From Nannocystis exedens (GTDB taxonomy: Bacteria > Myxococcota_A > Polyangia > Polyangiales > Polyangiaceae), in the NCBI GenBank assembly GCA_945861885.1, contig CAMAVR010000022.1, positions 1 to 49,273 of the forward strand: DNA of 49,273 nt, read 5' to 3'. The position numbers and the translations under genes were made by a program. Positions within the stretch are counted from its first letter, which is position 1. Each line of letters starts with the position of its first letter. Under the pieces are notes generated by a model that saw only the letters and a program-made list of their open reading frames with translations, searched no databases and was not told the DNA's origin. This document shows, one piece after another, positions 15,316 through 24,233 of this stretch.

Positions 15316-16125
15316 CTATTTCGTCTCCGTCCCGATCAACGTCGCGCAAGCGGTCCTCTCGGCCGGCGCCTTCGCCTCTTCTAAAATCGCTTGAAATCCC
15401 TGAAAGCTGGCCTCGATGTCGCTGACGTCGCCACCGTCGGCGGCCAACTCAGTAAGCACTTTTTGGCCCACGTCGACCGCTTGCTTCATCGCGCCGCCAA
15501 GCGCTTCTAGCGCGACTACGGCCAAGACCCAGCCATTTAAGCCGGCGTCGGCCGCCTCGGCTTGGTCGAACGCGGCGATGTCCGACTCTAAAGCGGTGCG
15601 CGCGGCAGACACTTCACTGAGTGAGCCACTGTTCGCGGAAGCAGCTGCTTCAATCGCGATCATAAACGCTAACTCGATCTCGGCGGTACCGAGCACGAGT
15701 GAGTTGACGGCCTTGCTCACTTCGACTGCGACCTCGGCGCCGGTGGGCGCTGCCGCATCTCTTAGAAAGCTCCCAAGCGTTTGCCAACTTGTGTTGGTAT
15801 TGTTGAGGAGTTTTGCCGCTCTTTGCATCGCCTGCTTGTAACGGTCTGAGCGAGGCTGGTCCCCCTGCAGCGGCGCTACCGTTAAAAGTCGCGTGATCAG
15901 CGTCGTGATCTTGTAGATGTCTTGCGACGCACTTTGAGTGTCGTTCGTCGACGCGTTCGAGGGACATGCGTTGGGCTGGCCGTCGTTGTCGCGAGAAAAA
16001 GGCACCGTTGCGTTTGGCGCAGCCTTTTGGGCGCTGCATGCAATGAGGGTGACAAGTACTGACAATCCAAGAAGGAAACGACCCATCGCTCGGGCATCGC
16101 ATAGGCTGTTGGCCGTTCGTTTCAT
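15316..16125 (-). CDS. Putative lipoprotein, alanine-rich helical, unknown function
   Basis: 269 residues. The N-terminus (basic, then MGRFLLGLSVLVTLIACSAQ) is a signal with lipobox LIAC, so it is likely a lipoprotein. The mature protein is mostly helical and rich in Ala, Ser, Glu and Thr, with a spacer rich in Asn, Ser and Thr just after the lipidated cysteine. No known domain is recognised. GAGGA lies about 6 bases before the ATG at 16125, which supports that start over the internal methionine at residue 14. The next lipoprotein gene lies upstream on the same strand with a 67-base gap, so the two may be co-transcribed. Confidence 0.65.
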   Translation of the reverse strand: MKRTANSLCDARAMGRFLLGLSVLVTLIACSAQKAAPNATVPFSRDNDGQPNACPSNASTNDTQSASQDIYKITTLITRLLTVAPLQGDQPRSDRYKQAMQRAAKLLNNTNTSWQTLGSFLRDAAAPTGAEVAVEVSKAVNSLVLGTAEIELAFMIAIEAAASANSGSLSEVSAARTALESDIAAFDQAEAADAGLNGWVLAVVALEALGGAMKQAVDVGQKVLTELAADGGDVSDIEASFQGFQAILEEAKAPAERTACATLIGTETK

Positions 16126-16192
16126 GTTTGTTCCTCTACTGCCCTCCAGAGAGTTACGACGCGCTAGCGGTAATCAATAAGGCGAAGCGCAA

Positions 16193-17116
16193 CTACGGCA
16201 CCAGACGAAATGCGTCGGCAATTTCGTCAGGAAGTGGGATATCGAGCGTCGCGACGAGCGGCGTTTCGGTCACGCGCGAGCGCGCAAGTGGCTTGGGCGA
16301 CGCAGCAAATGCATGCACGACGTCGCGAAGCGCGGTGGCCGCTGCGGCCGTCGCTTCGTGGTCGCTGTAGCGAAACGCCAGCGATACGACCGGCTTCGCA
16401 GACGATTGCAGTGAAGCGGTGGCGTCAACGAGATGCCGACCAATAGGCGCAAGCAGCCCTGTCCGAAGGCGCGGCTCGTGTGCGACAAGCGCTGCTCCGG
16501 AAAGCGTGAGCGTGGCGAGGGCCGACGAATCGAGCTTCTTTTTTGCCATTTTTCGCCGCATTTCGGGCTGTTCGAGCGTCTTTGAAACGTGCTCGCCGGT
16601 TGCGATAAACCATGTTCGATGCTCGGTCGCAACGAGCGTCGCGCCGCCCGTCAGCGCGCTCGTCCCTGACTCTTCGCCGCTGGCCGAACGCTCGAATGTC
16701 TCCGCCGTTCCGAGCGACGAAGCCGTTCGCCAGACCAGATGGCCGCTCGCATCGACAACGCGCGCCGGATCGATATCGCTCGGCACCCCGACGAGAGTGA
16801 CAATCGCATCGCGCGCATCCCAATCCCACGCATCGATGCGCAGCTCATCGCACCCTTCAAATGCCGAGAGCGTTGTCACGCCGGCCGGATGCACGGCGAT
16901 CGAGCGATGGAGAAGATCGAGCACACGACGAAGGAGCGGACCGAACGCGGCGTCGCGCATGAGGGCGCGCGGATGAAGAGCGATCGACGCGATCGGCCTC
17001 GACGAGCTTGCGGCCCACACGTCAGTCGATTCGGGGATGCGACCGCTCGCCACGCACGCGGTAACGGCGATCACTAAAAAAGTAGAAAAGAGATGTTTAC
17101 ACGGCGGCACGTTCAT
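16193..17116 (-). CDS. Putative lipoprotein of unknown function
   Basis: About 307 residues from the ATG at 17116 (MNVPPCKHLFSTFLVIAVTACVASG), which gives a proper signal and lipobox VTAC. A longer frame begins at 17128. The mature part begins with a Ser-rich linker and then alternates hydrophobic strands and helices (SIALHPRALMRDAAFGPLLRRVLDLL, ALATLTLSGAALVAH, VVSLAFRYSD), reminiscent of substrate-free periplasmic scaffolds, but I assign no family. It is divergent from the LCAT-like lipase gene with about 100 bases between starts, and probably shares a promoter region with it. Confidence 0.62.
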   Translation of the reverse strand: MNVPPCKHLFSTFLVIAVTACVASGRIPESTDVWAASSSRPIASIALHPRALMRDAAFGPLLRRVLDLLHRSIAVHPAGVTTLSAFEGCDELRIDAWDWDARDAIVTLVGVPSDIDPARVVDASGHLVWRTASSLGTAETFERSASGEESGTSALTGGATLVATEHRTWFIATGEHVSKTLEQPEMRRKMAKKKLDSSALATLTLSGAALVAHEPRLRTGLLAPIGRHLVDATASLQSSAKPVVSLAFRYSDHEATAAAATALRDVVHAFAASPKPLARSRVTETPLVATLDIPLPDEIADAFRLVP

Positions 17117-17217
17117 CGGTCCGCGCACGATACCGCCAATTTCCCGCCGACGGGCCGTCGTTTAATTGAGTCGTTCGCGCGCCTTGCGACCGGCTTGATT
17201 TGTGCCAGATCGCGAAA

Positions 17218-19185
17218 ATGCTTAGCTTGCGATCGCTCCTCGGCCCATTTTCAATAATTTGTAGCGCAGCGTGCGGCGAGCTCATCCCGAAGAGCGCAGA
17301 GCTCTCCGTGGGGACGCAAACGGAATCGCTTTTGTCGGATTCGCTCTACAGCGAGCGGCCGGAGCTGGCATGGAAAGTGAGTTCGAACGGCGTTGTGACA
17401 ACAACAAACGGCACGCCAGTATTTCCGCTCGCGATGCACGCTGACACGTCACGAGTCGTTCTGACATTGCAGCTCCCAACCAGCGCGACGAACGTTTCGG
17501 TCGAGCGTTGCGTGCTGACGAATGTTCTCGACCCGTCTATCGCACCTCGTGTCGGCCCATCGACCGACCTCGCATCACGAAAAGCGACCTGCCCCGCCGT
17601 TTCGGTCGCGCAAGTGGGGTATCGAGAATTTGAGCTGACGATGAACGCGCGTTCGATGCTGACGGCGCTCAGCACCGACGTGAATGAAAACGCGATCGCC
17701 GCGCAACTCGACCTTTTGATCGAAGACAAACACGTGCGCAAGGAGCGGCGCTTTTCACTCGAGACGCCGCACGGGGTTCTGCATCTCATCGATCAGCACC
17801 CGATCGTCATGTTGCCTGGCGTTGGCGGCACAGCACTCTGGACGCAAGAGAATCGCTTCACACGTCTCCTCGACCGCCTCGGCTGCAACGTGCCAACCTG
17901 GCCCAACATCTCGTCTTTGTGGCGGTTGACGATGTCGCCTGAAGGCGTCCCTCTTCAGTCGACCACATGGTTCAAAGCGCTCCCCGAGCGTCGTGCGGCC
18001 GAGTGTTTGTTCGGCCCTCAATGGAACAGTCCGCTCGACGTAAACGCACTCGGCGCGCTCGCCGAAAACGAGTGCCCCAATTGCCTCAAACTTGCGCTTG
18101 AGCAGCCGTCGCGGTTTTTCGGACTCAATCGACAAAAGCGTCTCTGGCACTATCCCCTCTATTTGTATCCGTACGACTGGCGCCTAAAGCACGATGTCAT
18201 TGTCGACGCGTTGTTTGCGCCGCCTGGCGATCCGGCCAATCTCGCGCGCGACACTGCGTATATGACCGGCGCGTATCTCAACGAGCCCGCATACAATCGG
18301 CCGTGGGCGCTCCGCGAGCTGCTCGATTTTTTAAAGACAACGCCCGAGTTTCAATTTTCGCGAGATAAGGTTGCTCTCGCGGGGCACAGCAACGGCGGGC
18401 TTGTCGTCCACAACGCCATTCGTCGGGAGGAAGCTCCCGGCATTATCGACGCCGCATTTTCGTTTAACGCACCGTATCTCGGGTCGCATCGCTTATTTCA
18501 ATCGATGTTCGCGGTTCACGACAGCACGCCGACAGCCGCCGAGAGGGCCAACGAGACGTTTTTGGATCTTGTCGGCGACATCGTCAACGCCGGCGCCTCA
18601 TCAGTGTTCGCATTGCTCGGCAATTTGCCGGCATTCTATGCGTTGGCACCGACCCGATCGCCGTTAGGCGGGCCGATCATTGATTCAATCGCATTGAGCG
18701 ATGGCACCATCCTCGATGCGGCTACGACGATCGATGGGTCGGACTTTTTTCCGCTCCTTGCAAAAGACCTGGCTAAACTGCACCCCGGTCGCCCAATCGA
18801 GCAATTTGTATGGAACGAGCCGCTCGCCGAAGAGGCGCGACGATCGAGACACGTATTGCTCGCGCAGCCCATTCGGGTCGACAACTTCACAATCCTCTAT
18901 TCCCGCGAGCGAAACGCTCTTGGCGAGATCCTGACCGATACGCCGGGGCCGACGTCGTACAACGGGGTCGACACGCCAACATCGCAGCGCCTTGAGGGCG
19001 ATGGGCTAGTGGGCCTCGACAGTCTGCGAGGCGAAGGGGTGGCCGGTATTGATGAGTCGCATCGGTACGAAATACCGCCATCACCGCCCGACCCTAAGCT
19101 GACCGGTCACGTATGGTGCGTTCGCAATCCGGCCGCATGGCGAGCGATCATTTCGCGACTGCGACGTGCTTCCACGTTGCATTGA
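17218..19185 (+). CDS. LCAT-family (lecithin:cholesterol acyltransferase-like) exported lipase
   Basis: Large alpha/beta hydrolase of about 655 residues. Family marks are the oxyanion segment HPIVMLPGVGGTALW, the LYPYDWR strand, the nucleophile elbow GHSNGG with serine near residue 391, and a late GHVWCVRNPAAW histidine region. LCAT-like enzymes act on phospholipids or sterol esters outside the cytoplasm. The N-terminus from the ATG at 17218 (MLSLRSLLGPFSIICSAAC) looks like a signal ending in a lipobox-like SAAC. About 190 residues precede the hydrolase core, probably a beta-rich domain with paired cysteines. It is divergent from two lipoprotein genes. Substrate is unknown; a role in outer-membrane lipid turnover or predation is speculative. 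Confidence 0.82.
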   Translation: MLSLRSLLGPFSIICSAACGELIPKSAELSVGTQTESLLSDSLYSERPELAWKVSSNGVVTTTNGTPVFPLAMHADTSRVVLTLQLPTSATNVSVERCVLTNVLDPSIAPRVGPSTDLASRKATCPAVSVAQVGYREFELTMNARSMLTALSTDVNENAIAAQLDLLIEDKHVRKERRFSLETPHGVLHLIDQHPIVMLPGVGGTALWTQENRFTRLLDRLGCNVPTWPNISSLWRLTMSPEGVPLQSTTWFKALPERRAAECLFGPQWNSPLDVNALGALAENECPNCLKLALEQPSRFFGLNRQKRLWHYPLYLYPYDWRLKHDVIVDALFAPPGDPANLARDTAYMTGAYLNEPAYNRPWALRELLDFLKTTPEFQFSRDKVALAGHSNGGLVVHNAIRREEAPGIIDAAFSFNAPYLGSHRLFQSMFAVHDSTPTAAERANETFLDLVGDIVNAGASSVFALLGNLPAFYALAPTRSPLGGPIIDSIALSDGTILDAATTIDGSDFFPLLAKDLAKLHPGRPIEQFVWNEPLAEEARRSRHVLLAQPIRVDNFTILYSRERNALGEILTDTPGPTSYNGVDTPTSQRLEGDGLVGLDSLRGEGVAGIDESHRYEIPPSPPDPKLTGHVWCVRNPAAWRAIISRLRRASTLH

Positions 19186-19200
19186 GTTTGGTGCGGCAAG

Positions 19201-19215
19201 AGCGTCATCGACGCT
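19201..19215. terminator. Small hairpin between convergent lipase and pdxA
   Basis: AGCGTC and GACGCT pair around ATC just after the lipase stop and before the pdxA stop. It is the only stem in the short convergent gap. No T-run follows, so terminator function is weakly supported. Confidence 0.25.
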
Positions 19216-19220
19216 GCAGT

Positions 19221-20240
19221 TCAACTCGTTGCGCGTCGTGCGAGCCGTGCAGCGAGCTTCATCGCTTCGACCATCCCTCGCGCACGCGCCTCGCCTGTCC
19301 CCGCTAAGTCGTACGCTGTCCCGTGATCGACGCTCGTGCGAATGATCGGTAGCCCGAGCGACACGTTGACCGCTTCGCCGAAGCCGACCAGCTTCATCGC
19401 GATTGTCGCTTGGTCGTGGACCATCGCCACTACGCCGTCGACTTTTCCGCGTAGAGCGGCGCGGAATGCGTGCTCCGCCGCGATCGGACCGATCAGCTCC
19501 GCTGCGATTTTTGCGCTATCGAGCCGCGCACGTGCGAGCTCAATCCCCGGTAAAATACGGGTAATTTCCTCATTCCCCAAGAGACCTGACTCGCCCGCGT
19601 GCGGATTTACTCCCGTGATCGCGATGCGCACTGGCCGCGATTGACTTTTGCTCAAAAAATCGGCGAGCCAAAAGATCGCAGTCGCCACTCGCTTCGATGT
19701 GATCGCCCGCGGAGCTCTCGCAAGTGCGATGTGCGTAGTCACAAGCGCCGACGTGAACCGCTTGTCTGCAAACGCCATGACAACTTCGCGGGCGCGAAGG
19801 CGACGCTGCAAATGCTCTGTGTGCCCACGAAATTCAGCCGCGCCATTCACGCCCGACTTTGCAATCGCATCTTTGCTCACCGGCCCGGTAACGAGAGCAT
19901 CCGCATTGCCCGTCGACACAAGATCGCACGCGAAATCGACCCACGCGAGCTGCGCCGCGCCTGCCGCTGGTCCCGGCTTTCCGGGACGGACATCATGCCA
20001 TGCAAGCGATGGATTCGGCTGAAAAGTAGCTATTTTATCGTGAGGCAGCTGCCAAGCGTCGTTCGGATGATCGACTTGCACAAGCCGCTTCGGATCGACA
20101 TCGACGCACTCGGCCGCGTTGGCAAGAACGCGCGTATCGCCGACAAGCAAGACAGAAGAGCGCGAGCGAGCGGCCGCGGCAACGCTTACCTCGGGCCCAA
20201 TCCCGCACGGGCATCCAATACTGACGGCTAAGCGAGACAA
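19221..20240 (-). CDS. pdxA: 4-hydroxythreonine-4-phosphate dehydrogenase
   Basis: PdxA of 339 residues, the NAD- and divalent-metal-dependent enzyme oxidising 4-phosphohydroxy-L-threonine in DXP-dependent pyridoxal phosphate synthesis. Seen are the N-terminal SIGCPCGIGPEV, TGPVSKDAI, the metal/substrate histidines in GHTEHL and in the TTHIALA stretch, GVNPHAGE, and the C-terminal RTSVDHGTAYDLAGTG. Length is normal. The start ATG at 20240 follows a repeat-bearing gap; tldD lies upstream on the same strand. No other PLP biosynthesis gene is in view, though several PLP users (cysK, iscS) are. Confidence 0.95.
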   Translation of the reverse strand: MSRLAVSIGCPCGIGPEVSVAAAARSRSSVLLVGDTRVLANAAECVDVDPKRLVQVDHPNDAWQLPHDKIATFQPNPSLAWHDVRPGKPGPAAGAAQLAWVDFACDLVSTGNADALVTGPVSKDAIAKSGVNGAAEFRGHTEHLQRRLRAREVVMAFADKRFTSALVTTHIALARAPRAITSKRVATAIFWLADFLSKSQSRPVRIAITGVNPHAGESGLLGNEEITRILPGIELARARLDSAKIAAELIGPIAAEHAFRAALRGKVDGVVAMVHDQATIAMKLVGFGEAVNVSLGLPIIRTSVDHGTAYDLAGTGEARARGMVEAMKLAARLARRATS

Positions 20241-20244
20241 AACT

Positions 20245-20367
20245 CTGCCCCGTAAACGTGCCCGTGCCCGTAAACGTGCCCGGCCTTTTCTGCTCTGATC
20301 TCAAGCAGACTCCCAAGCAAAGAAAAAACCCGGGCACGTTTACGGGCACGTTTACGTGTACGGGGCA
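20245..20367. repeat. Dispersed CCCGTAAACGTG repeat as a near-perfect 39-bp inverted repeat
   Basis: The left arm 20245-20283 and right arm 20329-20367 are reverse complements over 39 bases with four mismatches. The right arm carries a variant outer half with CGTACACGTAAACG. The 45-base loop has T-rich and A-rich ends (CCTTTTCTG ... AGAAAAAAC). The element fills the gap between tldD and pdxA and would form a very stable hairpin in a tldD-pdxA transcript. It contains no complete gene, although several frames stay open through it. Confidence 0.9.
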
Positions 20368-20375
20368 GAACAACT

Positions 20376-21824
20376 TTACCCAACGTTCGTCCCTCCGACG
20401 GTAATCGCCGCCATTTTGATCGTTGGGCAGCCAACGCCGACCGGCACGCTTTGCCCATCTTTACCGCATGTCCACACGCCGTCGGAAATTTCTAAATCGT
20501 TTCCGAGCATTGTCACTTTGCGCATCGCTTCGGGGCCGTTGCCGATTAAATTTACCCCTTTGAGCGGCGCGGTGATTTTGCCGTCTTCGATTAAATAGCT
20601 CTCGGTCAGCGAAAATACGAAATCGCCGTTTGCGATATCGACTTGCCCTCCACCGAATTTCTTAGCAAAAATCCCCCGCTTTACGCTCCGAACGATCTCT
20701 TCGGGCGAGCTGTCTCCGGCCAGCAAAATTGTGTTGGTCATCCGCGGAAGCGGCGCCGAGGCGAAACTCTCGCGCCTGCCATTGCCGCTCGGCGCGCGAC
20801 CGAAGTGCTTCGCGCTATGGCGATCATGCATGTAGCCGCGAAGCTCGCCTCGTTCGATGAGCGTTGTCGCTTCGGGGACGAACCCTTCGTCGTCGATGTT
20901 GATGGTTCCGCGCCCGGAAACAAGCCTCGCATCATCGACAACGGTGCAGAGCGAGCTTGCCACTTGCTTGCCGACTTGACCGGTATAATTGCTCGTCCCT
21001 TTCCGATTAAAATCGGCTTCGAGACCGTGCCCGACAGCTTCGTGGAGCAGTATCCCGCTATCGCCTGGGGCGAGCACCACCTCCATTGTGCCGGCCGGTG
21101 CTTCGCGCGCATCGAGCATGCGAATCGCCTGACCGACCGCCTCCTTGGCGTGCCATTCAGGACTGTGTGAATCGAAGTAGTCGAGCGACATTCGCCCGCC
21201 GCCGCCCGACGACCCATCTTGCCGCTTGCCGTTCTGCTCCGCGATCACGCGAACACCAAATCGTAACATCGGCTGCGAATCGCGCGCCATTCGCCCTTCG
21301 GATGTCACGATGAGTATTTCGCGAATTTCTTCGCTAAAGCTCGCTTCAACTTTTGTGACCCTCTTGTCGGCCGCGTGCGCCGCTTGGGCCGCTCGCTCTA
21401 ACAGCGCTCGCTTCCCCTCCCCCGGGAGATCGATTGTCACGTTTGGGAGCTCGTAACGCCGCGCAGGAATAACCGTCTTTGCGACGATCACACGCGATGG
21501 GCTAGCCCCCGCGGCAATCTGCCCTGCTGTCTCGGCGGCCCGCTTCATTGCATCCCAATCGAGCTGCTCGACGTATGCGTACCCGGTCGCATCGCCGCGC
21601 TGCACGCGCACTCCGAGCCCCATCGAAACGCCACGCGAAGCACTTTTTAGCATCGACTCTTCAAATGCGAAGCCGCCTGCGGCGCGGTATTCGAAGAATA
21701 GATCGGCGTAGTCGCCCCCTCGCGAAAGTGCAATTTCAAGCAATTTTGCCGCTAATTGCGCATCAATTTCGCTTGCGCCCCCGAGCGCGAACGGGGCCTT
21801 GTACAAAACAGATCCGGTCGACAT
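20376..21824 (-). CDS. tldD: TldD-type metalloprotease
   Basis: TldD/PmbA family zinc peptidase. The metal motif HEAVGHGLEADF is the TldD form of HExxxH. Other family stretches are the N-terminal DYADLFFEYR, SGGGGRMSLDYF, SGRGTINIDDEGF and the C-terminal GKDGQSVPVGVGCPTIKM. In E. coli, TldD with TldE (PmbA) matures peptides such as microcin B17 and degrades CcdA. I chose ATG 21824 (MSTGSVLYKAPFALGG), giving about 482 residues, normal for TldD; the frame extends to 21863 without homology. The partner PmbA/TldE is not in this window. It is divergent from the HemJ/CopD-like gene. Confidence 0.93.
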   Translation of the reverse strand: MSTGSVLYKAPFALGGASEIDAQLAAKLLEIALSRGGDYADLFFEYRAAGGFAFEESMLKSASRGVSMGLGVRVQRGDATGYAYVEQLDWDAMKRAAETAGQIAAGASPSRVIVAKTVIPARRYELPNVTIDLPGEGKRALLERAAQAAHAADKRVTKVEASFSEEIREILIVTSEGRMARDSQPMLRFGVRVIAEQNGKRQDGSSGGGGRMSLDYFDSHSPEWHAKEAVGQAIRMLDAREAPAGTMEVVLAPGDSGILLHEAVGHGLEADFNRKGTSNYTGQVGKQVASSLCTVVDDARLVSGRGTINIDDEGFVPEATTLIERGELRGYMHDRHSAKHFGRAPSGNGRRESFASAPLPRMTNTILLAGDSSPEEIVRSVKRGIFAKKFGGGQVDIANGDFVFSLTESYLIEDGKITAPLKGVNLIGNGPEAMRKVTMLGNDLEISDGVWTCGKDGQSVPVGVGCPTIKMAAITVGGTNVG

Positions 21825-21883
21825 GCCCCCAAGGTATGCGCAGCAGGTGCGAGCGTCGAGCAAACTGATGCTAAAGTCGAGGT

Positions 21884-22324
21884 ATGCCTCTTCTGTCTCT
21901 TGCGCTCATTTCGCTTCACATCACGGCTAATCTCATCTGGGTCGGCTCGATCATCGCCGTTGGTATTATCGTAGCCCGCGCCGCATGGGCTCCGAGCGAG
22001 CCGATTCGCCGGATTACCGGCGGCCTCGCGCTATCAATTTATCGGTCGGTTGCGACGCCGGCATTCATCGTGAGCTTTTTGTCGGGCGCCACACGCATCG
22101 CCCTATCGCCAACCGAATACGCGCATATGCACTGGTTTCACGCGAAGTTAGCGATCGCGATTGTCGTCATCGGGCTGCACCATGTTATCGGCGCCCAGGC
22201 GCGCAAAACATCGCTAGGCGCGACGCGGTCGCCGACGAGCACAAGCATTCTTACTGCGATTCTCGCTGTTTGCGCGCTCGGCATTTCGATTCTCGTGGTT
22301 TTTCGTACAGCGCTTGTTCCGTAG
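21884..22324 (+). CDS. HemJ/CopD-like four-helix membrane protein
   Basis: Small polytopic protein of 146 residues with four predicted membrane helices. The first has ISLHITANLIWVGSI with a conserved-position histidine (H12). A later stretch, MHWFHAKLAIAIVVIGLHHVIG, places histidines as in HemJ (protoporphyrinogen IX oxidase) and CopD-like proteins. I cannot choose between a HemJ-like heme enzyme and a CopD-like copper membrane protein. The start ATG at 21884 gives a full first helix. It is divergent from tldD with a gap of about 60 bases and precedes the TPR gene on the same strand by 59 bases. Confidence 0.7.
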   Translation: MPLLSLALISLHITANLIWVGSIIAVGIIVARAAWAPSEPIRRITGGLALSIYRSVATPAFIVSFLSGATRIALSPTEYAHMHWFHAKLAIAIVVIGLHHVIGAQARKTSLGATRSPTSTSILTAILAVCALGISILVVFRTALVP

Positions 22325-22383
22325 CGTTTGAACGCGAATTCTGCGATTGTATCGGAAACAGCTAGCGTGGAGAGTTATCGCAC

Positions 22384-24096
22384 GTGCCGATCGACCGTGA
22401 GAAAGTGCTGCAAACAGCGCAAAGGCTCGCCGACAAACGGAGGTACGAGAGCGCCATTGCCGAGTGTCAAAAGCTCGTGCAAGAAGAGCCGAATGACGCG
22501 CGGATACTGTTAAAAATAGGCGATTTTCAAGCGCAAGGCGGCCAGGCCCTCGAGGCGATTGCAACGTACGAACGCGTTGGCCAGCTCTACGCCGCGCAAG
22601 GGGCGACACTCAAAGCGCTCGCCGTTTACAAGCTCGTGCGCGAGCTGATTGCGAAAGAGGCGCCCGAAGTCGAGCTGCAATATCGGCATGTCGCTCCGGC
22701 AATCGCGGCGCTTTTTCACCAGCTTGGGCAGATTCACGATGCGGTCGCAACGCTTGGTGAGTTAGCGATTAAACTCCAGTCGCGGGCAGAGCACAGCGCC
22801 GCGATCGAGCTGCGGCGGCAGATTGTGTCGATCGATCCAACAAACGCGCACGCGCATCTGCAGCTCGCGGAGGCGCTTGTCAGCGGCGGAGATGCGGCCG
22901 ATGCAGCTCATTCGTTCGCAGCCGGCGCATCGCAACTGCTTCACATGGGCCGCCAAGATGACGCGCTGCACGTGATGGAGCGCCTTCTCCACGTGCACCC
23001 CGATGCCGCCCATGCGCGCATCGCGGCGGAGCTCTACCTCGATCGCGCGGGGCCTCATGATGGGATGCATGCGCTTGGGAAGTTGAAGCTCTGTTTTCAA
23101 GCGACCCCACGCGACCTCGCGACATTGGCGCTCTTGGCGCGCGCGTTCGACCTCATCGGACAACACGATAAAGCAGCCGAAGTGCGCGACGAAATGGCGA
23201 CGACCGCACTCGACCAACAGGCCACAGCGTTCGAAGAAACAAGCGCGCTAACGGCCGACCCGGGCGACATCATCGTCGATGCACTTGAAATTCCGGTCGC
23301 CCGCTTTTCTTCGCCAGACGGCGATTACATGGTGCCGCGCGGACGCGAGGATGATTCGGCGCAGTATGTGTCGCAAGGCCCTTCACGAATCGAGGCGACG
23401 CTCGAAGAGGCTGAGTTTTTTATGTCACGCGGGCTTGTTGCCGAGGCGATCGCGATCGTTCGACAGCGGCTCGCGGCTTATCCGGATCACCCTCTCCTGC
23501 TTGAGCGACTCTACGATTATGGCGTCGATGAGATCGAAGCTCCAGGCAGCCATCACGACGTCGATGATGACGATGAGATTGAAGAGCTCGATCTATCGTT
23601 GGCGATCGACGAATCGACGGGGGGAGATCTCGGGAACGCGCAAGAAGATTCGAGCGTCGAAGACGTCGACGTGAATGAAGTTTTTGCGCAATTCAAACGC
23701 GCAGCTTCGCACGAGCACGATAGCGCGGTCGGCGATGCCGAGGCGCACCACGATCTCGGCGTCGCCTATCACGAGATGGGCTTTGCAGCCGACGCGATTC
23801 GCGAATTTCGACTGGCGGCGCGCGATGAAGAGCATGCCTGCGTCGCGCTATCGATGGTCGGTGTTGTCGAGCTAGGTCGAGGGCGCGTTGGCGATGCGAT
23901 TGCGGCGTTTGAACAGGCGCTCGCGCTCCCGTCGTGCACGGGAGAGCAGACAACGGCTATTTTGTACGAGCTAGGCGCTGCGTACGACGCAAAAGGCGAA
24001 GTTGCGCGGGCTCGCGACTACTACCGGCAAGCCGCCGAGCGTGATGCCAGCTTCCGCGATGTAACAACGCGCCTTGAGCAGATGTCTCAGCTGTAG
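22384..24096 (+). CDS. Tetratricopeptide repeat protein
   Basis: Cytoplasmic-looking TPR protein of 570 residues without a signal. N-terminal repeats run from about residue 5 to 260 (YESAIAECQKLVQEEPNDARILLKIGDF, ALEAIATYERVGQLYAAQG, HAHLQLAEALVSGGDAADAAHSF). An acidic low-complexity linker (EELDLSLAIDE, DDDDEIEE) covers about 380-440. A second TPR block closes the protein (AHHDLGVAYHEMGFAADAIREFRLAAR, ILYELGAAYDAKGEVARARDYYRQA). This TPR-acidic-TPR layout is familiar from myxobacterial genomes, where such proteins act as scaffolds. Start is GTG at 22384. The gene ends about 100 bases before the MerR promoter region and is not obviously linked in function to the isc operon. Confidence 0.85.
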   Translation: MPIDREKVLQTAQRLADKRRYESAIAECQKLVQEEPNDARILLKIGDFQAQGGQALEAIATYERVGQLYAAQGATLKALAVYKLVRELIAKEAPEVELQYRHVAPAIAALFHQLGQIHDAVATLGELAIKLQSRAEHSAAIELRRQIVSIDPTNAHAHLQLAEALVSGGDAADAAHSFAAGASQLLHMGRQDDALHVMERLLHVHPDAAHARIAAELYLDRAGPHDGMHALGKLKLCFQATPRDLATLALLARAFDLIGQHDKAAEVRDEMATTALDQQATAFEETSALTADPGDIIVDALEIPVARFSSPDGDYMVPRGREDDSAQYVSQGPSRIEATLEEAEFFMSRGLVAEAIAIVRQRLAAYPDHPLLLERLYDYGVDEIEAPGSHHDVDDDDEIEELDLSLAIDESTGGDLGNAQEDSSVEDVDVNEVFAQFKRAASHEHDSAVGDAEAHHDLGVAYHEMGFAADAIREFRLAARDEEHACVALSMVGVVELGRGRVGDAIAAFEQALALPSCTGEQTTAILYELGAAYDAKGEVARARDYYRQAAERDASFRDVTTRLEQMSQL

Positions 24097-24116
24097 ACCT
24101 CTCCGCCTAACTCTCA

Positions 24117-24197
24117 CGTAAAGGTACGGGTGCCTTGACCCAGCCTTTTTCGCGGGTATCATAATAGGAAAGACCGACCCTTACGTTAAGGGTAGTG
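24117..24197 (+). promoter_or_regulatory. MerR-type promoter and operator region of the isc operon
   Basis: A promoter with TTGACC (24135-24140) and CATAAT (24160-24165) has a 19-bp spacer, the long spacing typical of MerR-controlled promoters, against the usual 17. ACCC (24138-24141) and GGGT (24154-24157) form a dyad inside the spacer. The inverted repeat AAGGTACGGGTGCCTT (24121-24136) overlaps the -35. A perfect inverted repeat ACCCTTA-CGT-TAAGGGT (24177-24193) lies just after the -10. ACGTAAAGG-like and ACGTTAAGG-like words recur on both sides. Autoregulation by the downstream MerR gene is inferred. Confidence 0.65.
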
Positions 24198-24233
24198 CTA
24201 TCCGACATCCCCCGTGCCCACATCCGATTCTTC

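Noticed and set aside
15173..15394. Small plus-strand frame in the rpsA leader region
   Set aside because: No recognisable domain, no ribosome-binding site, and it runs into the end of the opposite lipoprotein gene.
20035..20373. Long minus-strand frame running through the palindrome before pdxA
   Set aside because: It only stays open because the repeat lacks stops in most frames. It overlaps pdxA in another frame and has no family features.
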